A stretch of 64,000 nucleotides of DNA, from the NCBI GenBank assembly GCA_964019335.1, contig OZ025745.1:303314-367313 (forward strand). The letters are read 5' to 3'. The notes under the pieces were generated by a model. The model was not told the DNA's origin, searched no databases, and worked only from the letters and a program-made list of their open reading frames with translations. Below are positions 33,649-44,367 of the stretch, piece after piece. The stretch comes from Diplonema japonicum. Its lineage: Eukaryota > Euglenozoa > Diplonemea > Diplonemida > Diplonemidae. Position numbers and translations under genes: made by a program. Every line of letters starts with the position of its first letter. Position 1 is the first letter of the stretch.

Positions 33649-34508
33649 TTATTTTTTAAACTTTTTTTTTGGGGGTGTGGTGAATAAGGTGTATAAAAAA
33701 TATTAAAAAAAAAGAACGGGGGAAGAAAAAAAAAAAAAGAAGGAAAAAAAAAAAAAAAGGGAGGGGTGAGAAATATAAGGGAAGAAAAAAAAAAAAAAAG
33801 GAGGCGGAGGGATGGGGTGGCAAAGAAGAAAAAAAAGAGACATTTAAAAAAAAAAAAAAAAAAATCGCCACCTTTTTTTTCCCCCTTTTTTTTTTTCTAT
33901 TATTCCCTCATCCTCGCCTTGCGCTGGCATCCTCCTGCAGACCCTTCAAAGAACAGCGGTATTATAGAATCCACTTATTTTTCCATTTTCTCAGCACACC
34001 GGGGGGGGGGGGGGGGGGCAGGTATGTCACCGGCAAAGGGCACAGAAATAGAATTCAGCTATCACAGCAATGAACGCCATCAAGGCGCGGTTGCCACTTT
34101 TTCTCCACACTCATTCAGTGTTTTCTCAAAAAAAAAAAGTGAGGGTGGGGGATAAAAAAAAAAAAAAGAGGGGGAGAGGTAAAGGTATGCTACTCTGTGT
34201 TCTTTTTCTGTTGTTTCACTATTTTTTTCCCCTGCCTCTTTCTTTTTTTTTAATTATTTCTGTTTTTTTTTTTTACCCCTCTACCTCCTTGCTGTTTTTC
34301 CTTCTTTTTTTTTTTTTATATTCTCCTCTTCTTCTTCAGGCTACCTGAGGTGTGTAAGCGAAGAGGAAAGAAAAACTTAAGGGGGACTCGAAAAAAAAAG
34401 AGGGAGGGAAATCACTTCTCAGGAAAGGGGGGAAGGGGAGGAAACGGAAAAAAAAGTTTTTTTTTAAAAAAAGGCGTAATGGAACTTGGACAAAGACGAA
34501 AAAACCGG

Positions 34509-34539
<31 letters not shown>

Positions 34540-34993
34540 TTGGTTGCTGCACCTTTCGCATCAAGTGTAGCGGGGCATAAAAAAGGGGGTGGAGGGGGAG
34601 GTGGTAGGAAAATAAATAAAAAAGTGTGTGCGTGTTTCAGAAGAGGGCATAACTGAATACACTTTTTTTTCTTGTTTATATTATTTTTATACCCCCCCTG
34701 GTTCATTTTCCTGTTCGTGCTCTACATATTCCACCTGTGTTTTTACCTTTCCCCCCCCTCCCCCCACCCCACCCCTCTTTTTTTTAAGTTGCCGATCAAT
34801 GCGTTTACACATGAACACTCCTTATTTTTTCTCTCTCCCCTTTCTCTTTTCTGTTTTTCTTGTTTTTTTTTTTAAATCCCCTCTTTATTTTCTCAGGGAT
34901 TTAATGCCCTCGGGAGGGGGGGTGGCTAGAGACAAAGAAAAAGGGTCGTTTTTTTTTTTTTTTTTTTTTGAATTTTTTTTTATTTATTGTACA

Positions 34994-35037
<44 letters not shown>

Positions 35038-35052
35038 ATCCCCTCTTCTCCC
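33649..35052. other. Intergenic, homopolymer rich, possible small exons at 33.9-34.1 kb
   Basis: Mostly A/T/G runs. A normal-complexity island at about 33905-34110 has, on the minus strand, a hydrophobic frame ALMAFIAVIAEFYFC followed by a GT and a later CTGCAG, so a small split membrane-protein gene is possible. Not recognised. The rest is low complexity. Confidence 0.4.
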
Positions 35053-35105
35053 TTATTCCATGACCGATTTAAACCAAGTACAAAGGTCGACTTTATTCTC
35101 ATGCT

Positions 35106-35147
<42 letters not shown>

Positions 35148-36466
35148 CCCTTCTGAATTAACATACTTTCTTTATAAATTCATGTCCCATGAGCTCGGCA
35201 GCAGATGGCCGCTTCTCCGGCTTCTGTATCATGCATTGCCCAATAAAATCAAGGAACTCTGCACTGAAGTTTTTGTCCTTAGGCCACTGGATGATGGCTC
35301 TCTCCTCTGCGATGATGCAGCAGAGTTCAAACAGCGCAGTTCCCGTCTTCTGGTCGCCCGCTCCAATTGGGAAGTAGCCGCAGGCAAGCTCTGCTAACTG
35401 TTTTTTTTTTTTTTTTTCCTTTTTTTTTCTTTTTCCTTTACCGTTACTCCGACTGCCCAGATATCACATGCCGTAGTGTATCCATCCCCACGGACTCTCT
35501 CGGGCTGTTTTTTTTTTTTTTTTTCCTTTTTTTTTTTTTTCTCTTTCATACGCTCATATACGCTGTGGAGCCGACCGCTGTGAATGCCATTTTCTGTTGG
35601 TTCGACAAGAACGTTGCAACTCCGAAATCGGAGATTTTAACCTTTTTTTTTTTTTGTTTTCTTTTCTTTTTTTTTCCCCCCCTCCCTCTTTACCTGCCCC
35701 TCTGCGTTGACCAACAAATTCGAAGGTTTCAGGTCCCGGTGTATAATACCGTCACCCGTTCCACCACCGGTGTGGAGGTGGTTCAAGCCGGCCAGAATCT
35801 GTAAAAAAAAAAAAAAAAAAATCTTTTTTTTTAATAAAGTTCATACCTGAGCAGAGATTGCACTAAGCACTTCCTCTGGTATGGTCTTCCCTGTCTGTTG
35901 AGTTTTTTTGGCAACGTTCTGAAGTGTTCCGTATGACATGAATTCCATGAGCACCATCAGGAAGCCTTCTTTGAAGTAAGCTTCGAGACTCGCCACTAGG
36001 TTAGGGTGCTTGTCAACTCCATTCTGCGAGCACCTCGACAATTCTGTTTGCAGAACTTTACGAGTCATGTCCGGCCCGAAGGAGATGATCTTAAGGGCAA
36101 GGAGCTTCTTGGTGGGTATGTGCTTCACCTTTCGTACTGTTTTTTTTTTTTTTTTTATTTGAGATAAAAATTACCTTTTGCTTGACTCCCTTCACCGATC
36201 ACTTCTCCCATTTTCAAATCTTCAAACAAAAAAGCTTCTTTTTTGTTCTCCATCAAGGCCTCAACCACTCCACTCTTCTCCTTTTTTTCTGGTCGGGGAG
36301 CTGCCGGTTTGTCGGCTTCAATTTTCAACCCGCCTCTGCCCACCTGCGCCCGTTCTCCGTTTGGCATTTGGACCTGGAGTGTCAAACTGTCGGTGATATT
36401 GAACTCCTTCTCCTTCTCCACCGGCTGGAGCGAGATCGGCTTCTTCCCCTGTCTTTTGCTCGTCAT
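35053..36466 (-). CDS. MAP kinase kinase (STE7/MAP2K-like) protein kinase, seven exons
   Basis: Exons at about 36175-36466, 35847-36136, 35694-35798, 35552-35641, 35442-35504, 35167-35397 and 35053-35103 join to 373 residues. All kinase landmarks are present: Gly loop GEGSQAKVRKV, VAIK-type Lys in LLALKIISFG, HPNLVASLEAYF, hinge MEFMSYGTLQNV, catalytic HRDLKPSN, DFGVATFL, activation segment ending STAYMSPERV, DIWAVGVTLAELACGYFP, and KRPSAAEL with a FIKK end and short tail, as in MAP2Ks. The 70-residue N-terminus is basic and could dock a MAPK. The activation segment carries Ser/Thr between DFG and PER, as expected for control by an upstream kinase. All six introns are 38-63 bp and mostly poly-A with GTATG or GTAA donors. 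AACAG lies just before the ATG. Confidence 0.92.
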
Positions 36467-36945
36467 TTTGTGTCTGTTTTTCTTTTTTTTTTCTCTTCTC
36501 TTTTTCCCCCCCTTTTTTTTATAACCTTTTCTTTTTTCTTCTTCTTCTCTTGTTTCGGTTCCCTCCCACCCCGCCCTCCTTTTTTTTAATTTGATCTTGA
36601 AGGGGGGGGGGGGGGGGTTGCAACATGTTTGCAAAGCAGCAGGGAAAAAAAAGAAGAATTTCTCTTATCCTTTGTTATTCGGGGGGGGGGGGGGGGGGGA
36701 ATCAAACAACAAAAAATCGAGACAAGAAAACAAAAGGAAGAATTGGGGGAGGGGGTGTACATCTAAAGTGGAAGGGGCAAAAGGGATCATCTACAACGGT
36801 GAAAAGAGAAGAAGGCAAGAAAAATCTTTTTTTTTTTTTACGACGTTTAGAAATACAACAATAATGAGGGGTTGGGGAGAAGGGGGGGGAAAGTTGACAG
36901 TAAGAAACTTTTATTTTTATTTTTTTTATGTACAAAATAATTGAC
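36467..36945. other. Intergenic, G- and T-tracts
   Basis: Includes G-runs at about 36602-36616 and 36680-36697. No gene or RNA recognised. Confidence 0.6.
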
Positions 36946-39900
36946 TCACCTGGCCCGCAATGCCTCCTGCTGCATTAAGTAGTGCAAGTTCCGCTGTGTG
37001 CGAGGGTCAGAAAGCTGCGGCTGGCTCTGGGGCACGGGGATGGGAACGTCATCAAGGATAGAAAGGATTTCTTGTGCAGCAATCCCTTCTTGTGATTTCG
37101 GGTATAAGTGCTGCTGCTGTTGCGTGCCAGAGCTGCTCTGTTGGCTGGGATGGGAAGGGAGTTGGCTTGGCAGTGCGAAAGGGAGGCTTGAAGTGCTCTC
37201 GTACCCAGAAGGAAACTCTTTAGGAGGACGTGAAGGGGGTCTCGGTGGAGACAAGCTCCTGGCTGCCGGCTGCTTCCTCGTCGCGCCTGTTGAGAATCTG
37301 CGCCTGATGTCCTCCCTCTCTAGCTCCCTCCTCTTCTCCGTATCTGTCATCACGTTCCACTCAAAATCCGACGGCATCACTGGAGCTGCCTTCTGCTCCA
37401 CGACGGCTGGCTCTTCCGCCACTTCCTGCACTTGTCCGTAGCTCTTCGGCAGGACCACTGCCCCCTTCTTTACACCTGCCAACCCAGCGGGCCTTCGGGT
37501 ATGTTTCACACCCCGCCTCACGCTCTGCGGTGTTGTCTTCTCTTTCGTCGGTGACTTCGCCCGTCTCACCGTCTTCCTCTTCCTCTTCGACAACCCATCC
37601 ACCTGTGCCTGCAGGTCCATCAGTGCCATTTCAATTGCGTCTTTAGGCTCCTTCATGGGCGACCTACGTGGGAGGGGCGACATGGCCTGTTCCACTAGGG
37701 GCATCAAGGGGGGTGGCGGTGAGGCGACAGATCCCAGACCGCCTACCTCCACACCCTCCACCTCCGCACCCACAGACCCCAATGCTAAGCTCAGAGGGTC
37801 CTGCGGCATCCTGCATCTCATCACTAACTCGCGGGCGACACGGTCCGCAGCAGGCACACCCACCACACGCATCCTGAGCACGGGACCGGCATCGAGAGAT
37901 ATGGGCAAGAGTTCTAAGTTGTGCTGATCAATATCCAGGAGCGGTGCGATGCTCATGAGGCAGGCCACAGGGTCCATGACAGGGTTGTACAGTGTGATGC
38001 GCACCACACCAGAGGGGGCGCTGTGCTCAGGTGCCTGCGACTGCGGGGCACTGAGGTGCAGCAGGTCCTGAACCAACGGGGACCCAGCACTGGACACCGC
38101 TGCTGCTGGCCACCAACACGTCCTTCCGTCGCTGAAGCCCACCTTCACGTTCCCTGCAGCGTCAGAGGTGGCCACAACGCCTGTGCTGCCGCAGTACGAT
38201 GCCATAGTGTCGTCCCACTGGATGGAGATGTTGGACTCAACGTAGGCACGCACTCGCCTAACGTCCTCATCGATTGTCACGCTGCTGCCAGGGGTATGCC
38301 CCACCTGCTCCTCAGCCGGCCAGGGCCAGTCCGGGTGCTTCTGTATTAACATCTTCAACAAGGCTGCTTCCCTCCCACGGTACTCTTCCACCATTTTGTT
38401 CACGTTGCCCAAAGCATGTGGTGCCCGTGCTGCGCAGAACGCTGCCAAAGCACTTCGTATTTTATTCGCAGCCTCCGACTCAGGGGGCATCGTGCCGACC
38501 CTGCTCACTCCGGCTGGAGCCAGAGACGTCTGCACCTGAACCTGGCTCACACCAGGGCTTTGACTCTGTCCTTCTTTCCATAGTGCATCTGTGCTACTAA
38601 AGTTCAAGGGCGTTGTTGGTGGAGGATACGTGCTTTGTTCAAGTTTTGCTAGTCTGGCAATGGAAGGTCCGTCCCCTGACTGTGCGGCAATGGTTAGGTA
38701 CTTGATGGCACCTGCTTCATCTTTTGGCAACCCGAAGTACCCGTCGAGCAGCCAGGAACCTACAGTGCCAGCTGCCGTCGCGTGGTTGGGGTGCAGGGGA
38801 TCGTCTGCTTGCTTGAAAGTCTCCCTGACAACGTCAGCGACTTCAGGTGGTAATTGGCTCAGAGCAGATGCAGGCGTCGAGTTTGGCTGCGATACAGGCG
38901 CCTCGTTCTGGGTTTGGGGTGTCTCGGGTGCTGCAGGTGTGGCCACTGGCGACGGGGGGGCATCATCCACAGGACCATGCACCCCAAAGGGTGCCCCGCC
39001 ACGCGTTGCCCTTGACGCTTGCACTTGCGGGGAAGGCGCGCCGACCCCGTGCACCTGACGGATCTCCCGCCCCATCTCTGCCAGCAGAACTCTGTACGAA
39101 GGCTGCCCGTGGCGCTGCATGGCGTTCAGGAAGGACCTCGTCAGCGTGCCCGCGTCGTACATGGCACCGCCCATGAGACCGAAGGTAACTAAGTCGGCTG
39201 CGTAAGCCTCGCCAGGCAGACCTGTACTCCTTTCGCCATTTTCGTTGAGTGCATTCTGCAAAGAAAGGAAGCTGCCTGCTGGGTTTGTGTCCATGAGCAT
39301 CACTAGCCGCACGCCGCTGGGAAGGTTTTTGAGGAGGGCTGCCGACACGTCACTGGGGCTCACCTTCGAGCCGTCGGGCAAGCTGAGCACCCCGTTGCTT
39401 GCTGCACCGCAGTAGGCGAACAGCAGAACATCGCCAGTGCGGCTGCCTTCGCCCAACCACCTCAAGCCTGTCACCACCGACCCGTACGTGGCCTGCTCTC
39501 TGTCATCGAGGTCCACGCTGCGCGTTTGGGGTGCAAGCTGCTCCTCGATCCATGCTTGCAGGCCGCGTGCCACATTGCCCTCTCCTACAATGAGCGCCCG
39601 AGCAGACCCGTAAATACGTACCTTCGGCTCAGGTTTGGGCGCAGGGCTGGGAGGACGCACGGGAGAAGGAGCTTCATGCGGCGTAGGAGGTACTTGTGGA
39701 GTGGACACAGTAGAAAGAGCGGGACGCGGCTGTTTAGGTGTGTCAGGTGCAGTGGTGGTGCGCATCCTTTCCAACAGCGACTCATACAGATCCTTTTCGG
39801 CACCGATGTACTGCTCGAGGATCTGCTGGATCTCAGCTTGCGTCTTCGTAGGGTCATGGACCTGGTACAGCGCTAATATTCTCTGGCGGTACTCAGAAGG

Positions 39901-42669
39901 TGAGGGATGCAGGGATGTGGACGCAGTTTCCTGCAGCGCCGGTGCCACCACAGGTTGCTGGACAGGCTGGATAACGGGCTGTATGATGGGCTGCTGTGGA
40001 GGTGCGGGTGAATGCGCTGGTTGCTGCGACAGCTGCTGGTTTGTGAGCTGCTGCTGGTGGAGGATTTGCTGCAGCATCATCTGATGCTTCAAGTCATGGA
40101 CTTGAGAAGCAAGCTCCGTCACTGCAGGCGAGGCGTGCTGCGGGGCCGCCTGAACGGTTTCCTGTTGCTGTGGATGGATCGGGAGAACAGAGGCACTGCC
40201 GAAAGGCCTGTCTATTCTGGGGGAGGTGCTCCTTCGTTCTACTGACCTGCCTCGTCGCACTGATAAGGGGACGCTCGGGTCGTCATCGTCCTCAGAAAGC
40301 TCGTAGGCCCCCTGCGACTCCACGGGGTTCCGCACCCGCCGCCCGTTGCGTATGACAGACCCCGACACGTTGGCTGAGATGCTACGCAGGGGGCTCCCTG
40401 CCATCGTGTGTATCCCTCCTTGTGCTGTGGGTGCCGGGGACGCAGTTCTGCTGCGCCTTGTAACTAAAGGAATCATGTCTGTCTTTAATAACCTCCACTT
40501 CGCTGGCTTCTGCAATTCCATCTTCCCTCTCAGATCAGTCGTGTTTCGCTTTTCGGACTCCCTGAGGGTGTCACCTCCGTTCAGATGCGCATAGATCTTC
40601 CGCAGCACCTTCCGTAGGTTCTCGGCATCTTTTGGAATCATCACTAGCAGCATGTCGAAGTTAGGAAACTTCAAGCCTATCCACACGTACTCACCCTCCT
40701 TGCAGCGCAGCACTTCTTTAATCTTTTTCACGTGCTCGAACCTCGTGAATTTCCCTTTCTCATCCAGCAGCGCCAGCCCGTTGTGCGTCACCATCAAGAT
40801 CCTCTTTGACGACGTGTGATACATGCTGTTCAGCTTGCGCACATAGGTTGCAAAGAAGATCACGCAATTCTTGAATATTTTCAAGGGGCCCATGCGTGCC
40901 AGCTCCGCAGGTAACACGTACTTGAGATTCAGTACGGGGTCCTCATCGGTTACCACAGACTGCTGGTGCCTGGTCATCGGTATTTGGTTGACCACCACTG
41001 AGGGCGACATGGAACGTGCCTCACGGACGACCAAAGGAACTTTGGTTTGCGGCGCTTCCTGGGACTGCGAGAATTGCGTGGGATACGATGCAAGTGCGGG
41101 GTAGCTTGCTGCTGGGTAAGGTACAGAAACATCAGAAGCTGGTGTTTGAGGTTCGTGGTACATAGGGTGGGCAAGAGGAGTTGGCTGCGGCAAAGGATTA
41201 TGGTGCGCGGCAAAAGGAGCAGCGGGGCTGGCGGTGGGGAACTGCGTGGACGGATGTGTCACAGGAACCCGTTGTGGAGCAGTGTCCTGGTGACTCGATG
41301 GAAGCGTCTGAGGAACTGATATTTGCGGCTGAGCGGGTGGTATTTGCGGGCTGCTGACCGCCACCGGTGGCTCCGCTACGGAAACAGGCGCAGGAGCAGG
41401 TGTCGGGGCAGGGACAGGAACAGGGACAGGTGTCGGGGCAGGGACAGGAACAGGGACAGGTGTCGGGGCAGGGACAGGAACAGGTGTTGGGGCGGGTGCA
41501 GGAGCCGGAGCCGGCACACGTGTTTGTGACGGTGCTGGTACAGATGGTGCAACCTTAGATACGGGAGCGGGGGTGACAGGGGTTGATGCTGGCGGTGGTG
41601 GCGGGGCGGCTTCTTTGACAACAGGGGGTGGCAACACCGCACCCGACGATGACGCTGAAACTTGCATCGGCGCACTAGGCTCTGGCTGGGGACCAGCAAT
41701 CAACTTGGCATTCCTAGGCCTCAGGTTCAACGTCTCGTTCTTCAACCTGGTATTGTACACCAGGGACCCGTCGGTGATGGCTGTGACTGCATTGATGATG
41801 CCCTGCTGCCCGTTGAGGTAGGACTTGCTCACAAGGCCCACCACCTCAATCGTGCTCTTCACCTCAAGGATCTTCACCTTCACCTCAGTAGGGTACACAA
41901 CTATTTCCTTCCCACGGACACGCACCTTTAAGCAATCAATAGTGTCCCGTGTAGTGTACCCCGACACGGGGATGGTCTCACCATTGTACTCTACAAGAAC
42001 CCCAAAACCGGGGCGTGGCTCACCGGTGCTCAGCAGTTTCGCGTTTTGGGGTTTTAAAGGCCAGAGCCCCAGATCGACCCTTGTTGGGTAATGCGTTCTG
42101 ATTTTTTCCTTGATAGAAGAGGTGAGGTATTTTTCCATAATACGCGCTTTGAGGAAGGCGGCGCTGTCCTTCTCCCCCCAGTCCACAACGGTCGCACGGG
42201 TTTTGTTGATGCAGGATAGGGTTTGGAGGCTGTGCAACTCGATGATGGAGTTGAGGGGGTACTTTTTGAGGCTTTCAGGGGGTTTGGGATTGTCTCTGCC
42301 ATAATGCTCGCTGGTGATTCTGACATGCAGGACACCTGCATCGATGGCCTTGGTGGGGTCTTTGGAGTTGGGGATAACGAGACGGAAATAGGACTCTAAA
42401 GGCACCTTGCGAATCATCTTTGAAATGTCCACCTTCCCTTCACCCATGACGTTGTCGGTCTTGTTTTTCACGGCGAACTTTATTCTGTCTGTGGAAGAGA
42501 CGCTGAACTCCAACGTTTGGTCCCACTTGGGGGAGAGGCCTTTCTCGGCTGCCTCGGTTTTCTTCGTTACATCGCCTATGGTAACGTGAGCCACGGCCGC
42601 GCTCTCCCTGTACCTGTTCGGCTCATGCAGGTCTGTTGCCTTGATGACCTTAACCTTGATGGTAGGCAT
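36946..42669 (-). CDS. Giant C2 / PH-like / pseudo-metacaspase / Sel1 protein
   Basis: Single exon, 1,907 residues. A C2 domain fills 1-115 (KVKVIKATDLHEPN, TLEFSVSSTDRIKF). A second region at about 150-325 ends in an SH3-like NGQQG module (EVVGLVSKSYLNGQQGIINA). Residues 330-560 are Pro-rich, including a PVPVPAPTPV repeat. About 590-700 is a PH-like domain (KRILMVTHNGLALLDEKGK, YVWIGLKFPNFDMLLVMI). A Gln-rich stretch with a helical segment follows. About 1023-1140 is a caspase p20-like domain (SARALIVGEGN, VLLFAYCGAAS, VRLVMLMDTNPAGS) whose catalytic His and Cys are both missing. A Sel1 repeat lies at about 1290-1330. The C-terminus is charged, with a conserved-looking RRGVKHTRRPAG patch. 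It looks like a membrane-recruited scaffold (C2 plus PH-like). The N-terminal 325 residues are duplicated in the gene at 44368-45183. Confidence 0.78.
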   Translation of the reverse strand: MPTIKVKVIKATDLHEPNRYRESAAVAHVTIGDVTKKTEAAEKGLSPKWDQTLEFSVSSTDRIKFAVKNKTDNVMGEGKVDISKMIRKVPLESYFRLVIPNSKDPTKAIDAGVLHVRITSEHYGRDNPKPPESLKKYPLNSIIELHSLQTLSCINKTRATVVDWGEKDSAAFLKARIMEKYLTSSIKEKIRTHYPTRVDLGLWPLKPQNAKLLSTGEPRPGFGVLVEYNGETIPVSGYTTRDTIDCLKVRVRGKEIVVYPTEVKVKILEVKSTIEVVGLVSKSYLNGQQGIINAVTAITDGSLVYNTRLKNETLNLRPRNAKLIAGPQPEPSAPMQVSASSSGAVLPPPVVKEAAPPPPPASTPVTPAPVSKVAPSVPAPSQTRVPAPAPAPAPTPVPVPAPTPVPVPVPAPTPVPVPVPAPTPAPAPVSVAEPPVAVSSPQIPPAQPQISVPQTLPSSHQDTAPQRVPVTHPSTQFPTASPAAPFAAHHNPLPQPTPLAHPMYHEPQTPASDVSVPYPAASYPALASYPTQFSQSQEAPQTKVPLVVREARSMSPSVVVNQIPMTRHQQSVVTDEDPVLNLKYVLPAELARMGPLKIFKNCVIFFATYVRKLNSMYHTSSKRILMVTHNGLALLDEKGKFTRFEHVKKIKEVLRCKEGEYVWIGLKFPNFDMLLVMIPKDAENLRKVLRKIYAHLNGGDTLRESEKRNTTDLRGKMELQKPAKWRLLKTDMIPLVTRRSRTASPAPTAQGGIHTMAGSPLRSISANVSGSVIRNGRRVRNPVESQGAYELSEDDDDPSVPLSVRRGRSVERRSTSPRIDRPFGSASVLPIHPQQQETVQAAPQHASPAVTELASQVHDLKHQMMLQQILHQQQLTNQQLSQQPAHSPAPPQQPIIQPVIQPVQQPVVAPALQETASTSLHPSPSEYRQRILALYQVHDPTKTQAEIQQILEQYIGAEKDLYESLLERMRTTTAPDTPKQPRPALSTVSTPQVPPTPHEAPSPVRPPSPAPKPEPKVRIYGSARALIVGEGNVARGLQAWIEEQLAPQTRSVDLDDREQATYGSVVTGLRWLGEGSRTGDVLLFAYCGAASNGVLSLPDGSKVSPSDVSAALLKNLPSGVRLVMLMDTNPAGSFLSLQNALNENGERSTGLPGEAYAADLVTFGLMGGAMYDAGTLTRSFLNAMQRHGQPSYRVLLAEMGREIRQVHGVGAPSPQVQASRATRGGAPFGVHGPVDDAPPSPVATPAAPETPQTQNEAPVSQPNSTPASALSQLPPEVADVVRETFKQADDPLHPNHATAAGTVGSWLLDGYFGLPKDEAGAIKYLTIAAQSGDGPSIARLAKLEQSTYPPPTTPLNFSSTDALWKEGQSQSPGVSQVQVQTSLAPAGVSRVGTMPPESEAANKIRSALAAFCAARAPHALGNVNKMVEEYRGREAALLKMLIQKHPDWPWPAEEQVGHTPGSSVTIDEDVRRVRAYVESNISIQWDDTMASYCGSTGVVATSDAAGNVKVGFSDGRTCWWPAAAVSSAGSPLVQDLLHLSAPQSQAPEHSAPSGVVRITLYNPVMDPVACLMSIAPLLDIDQHNLELLPISLDAGPVLRMRVVGVPAADRVARELVMRCRMPQDPLSLALGSVGAEVEGVEVGGLGSVASPPPPLMPLVEQAMSPLPRRSPMKEPKDAIEMALMDLQAQVDGLSKRKRKTVRRAKSPTKEKTTPQSVRRGVKHTRRPAGLAGVKKGAVVLPKSYGQVQEVAEEPAVVEQKAAPVMPSDFEWNVMTDTEKRRELEREDIRRRFSTGATRKQPAARSLSPPRPPSRPPKEFPSGYESTSSLPFALPSQLPSHPSQQSSSGTQQQQHLYPKSQEGIAAQEILSILDDVPIPVPQSQPQLSDPRTQRNLHYLMQQEALRAR
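41390..41500 (-). repeat. 30-bp tandem repeat, about 3 copies
   Basis: A 30-bp unit encodes PVPVPAPTPV in the Pro-rich linker of the C2 giant. Copies are nearly identical, so it is young. All frames are open through it. Confidence 0.85.
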
Positions 42670-44367
42670 GGGCCCTTCCCTTCCCTTCCCTGGTGGTTTT
42701 TGTTGTAAATGCGGTGAATGAACGGGGGGGGGGGGGTGAATTTAAAAAAAAGGGAGGGGTATAAAAAGAAAACATGGAAGGTAGGACCGAAAGCATAGGG
42801 CCTGAGCTATTAATATCCCAGTAACCATTTTTTTTTTTTGAAAAAGGGGACCTTTTTTTGTTTTCCTTCTTTTTTTTTTTGCAAAAAAAAAAACGGATTG
42901 TGCACTTTTCCCAGAGTTATGTTTCTGAGCACAAAAGTCCTGATTGCTAAAAAAAAAAAAGAAGAAGAAAAAAGGGGGGGGGTGAATGGGGAAAAGAAAG
43001 AGGGAGAGAGTGAAAGAAGTGGAATAAAAAAGAAGAAGAAAAAAGGGGGGGGGGTGAATGAATGGAAGCGAAAAAGAAGAGGGGAAAAAAAGAGGGGGAA
43101 ACAAAAAATTTGGAAGGAGGGAGACCACTGTAAACGCGACTGAGCAATTAAGTTGGTGGCCCATTTTTTTTTTGTTCTTTTGAAAACAGTTTACCGATGT
43201 TCTCCTCTTAGTTGTTAAGCAAGTCAAAAGACTCGTACTTGTAAAAAGAAGAAAATAAAAGAAAACACGTACTTTGACAGGAAAGAAGAAGGCAAACATA
43301 AAACGAAAAGAATATGGAAGAGAGGAGGAGAGAAAGAAGAAAACGGAAGACCAAAAAACTTCTTTTTTTTTTTTTTAAATAGGTTTGATCATCTCTCAGA
43401 TCTCTAAACTTGAGATCTGAGAGAACCCCCTTTTTTTATTATTATTATTTTTTTTTTTTTTTCCCTCTTCTTTTTTTTTTAACTTTTAACAATTAAAGGA
43501 TAAGTTTTTTCTTTTTTTTTCCCCCCTCTTTTTTTCTTTGACTGGGACAGGAAAGCTCCGATGCCAACTGGATGACTACTAATTGGTTTTTTTTCGCAAC
43601 TTTTCTGTCGCACTGCAAAAGAGGGAAAAAAAAAAGGATATGGCAAAGGCAGAGAATGGTTTGTGGAGGTTCCAAAAATCCCATCGGGCGGAGAGAAACA
43701 GCTTATGCAAACGACACTGATGGTGCTTAAAAGTGATATCTGGTATAAGAAAAGTCGCGCAACATAAAACCCTTCTCCGGCTTAACTAGATATCTAGCGC
43801 TTCGTCCTTTATCGGTTATTTCATTCATTCGTTTTTTTTTTTTCTTTTTTTTTTTTCCCTCTTTTCATCTTCTTTTTTTCTCATTCTTCTTCTTTGGTAA
43901 GGAACAAAAATAAGAAAGAGGGGGGGAAAAGAAATTTCATAAAGGGAAGAAGAAAAAAAAAGAGGGGAAAAAAAAAAGAAAAAAAAAAAACGAGAAACAA
44001 AAAAACAAAATAAAAATTGGTGTGCAGAGAGCGCTCACCCTTTTTTTTTAGAAAAAAAATACTTTCGGGTTTTTTCGGGGGGTGCGGGGGGGTTCTAAAT
44101 GTCTCCTTCCTCCCAAAAGCTGTAATGATTAAGCTTAAATGGGTGGTACAATTTCGCCATCAGTTCAGTAAACATAATATAAAAAAAAATTGTTTTATGA
44201 TTTTTTTTTTTTTAAAAAAAAGTTCGGGTTCAGTTCAGTTGCTTTTTTTTTTTTTTTTTTTTTTTTTTCTTCGTTCGAGAGAAAGGTAGCCTTTTAGTTT
44301 GTTCATTGAAAACCTGTCGTTACGATTCAAGTTCTTTTTTTTTTTTTTTTCAAATCCCCTCCCTTGT
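42670..44367. other. 1.7-kb intergenic region; hairpin; no confident gene
   Basis: Low complexity with a few normal islands (43540-43810). The minus frame at 43493-43684 contains a CTTTTGCAG but no recognisable domain. Palindromic AGATATCTAG lies near 43785. I tested the 43.7-43.8 kb island by eye for a tRNA or C/D snoRNA and saw no convincing fold. Confidence 0.45.
43393..43423. other. Perfect 12-bp hairpin with 7-nt loop, then T7
   Basis: Arms CTCTCAGATCTC and GAGATCTGAGAG enclose TAAACTT, followed by AACCCCC and seven T on the + strand. A strong, perfect stem in otherwise simple sequence. It could act as an RNA 3'-end or processing signal or be the remnant of an inverted-repeat element. 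Confidence 0.6.

Noticed and set aside
34480-34580. Short + frame ending TFRIKCSGA, reminiscent of the ribosomal protein eL39 start
   Set aside because: Only five residues agree and the frame stops at once; no further exon found.
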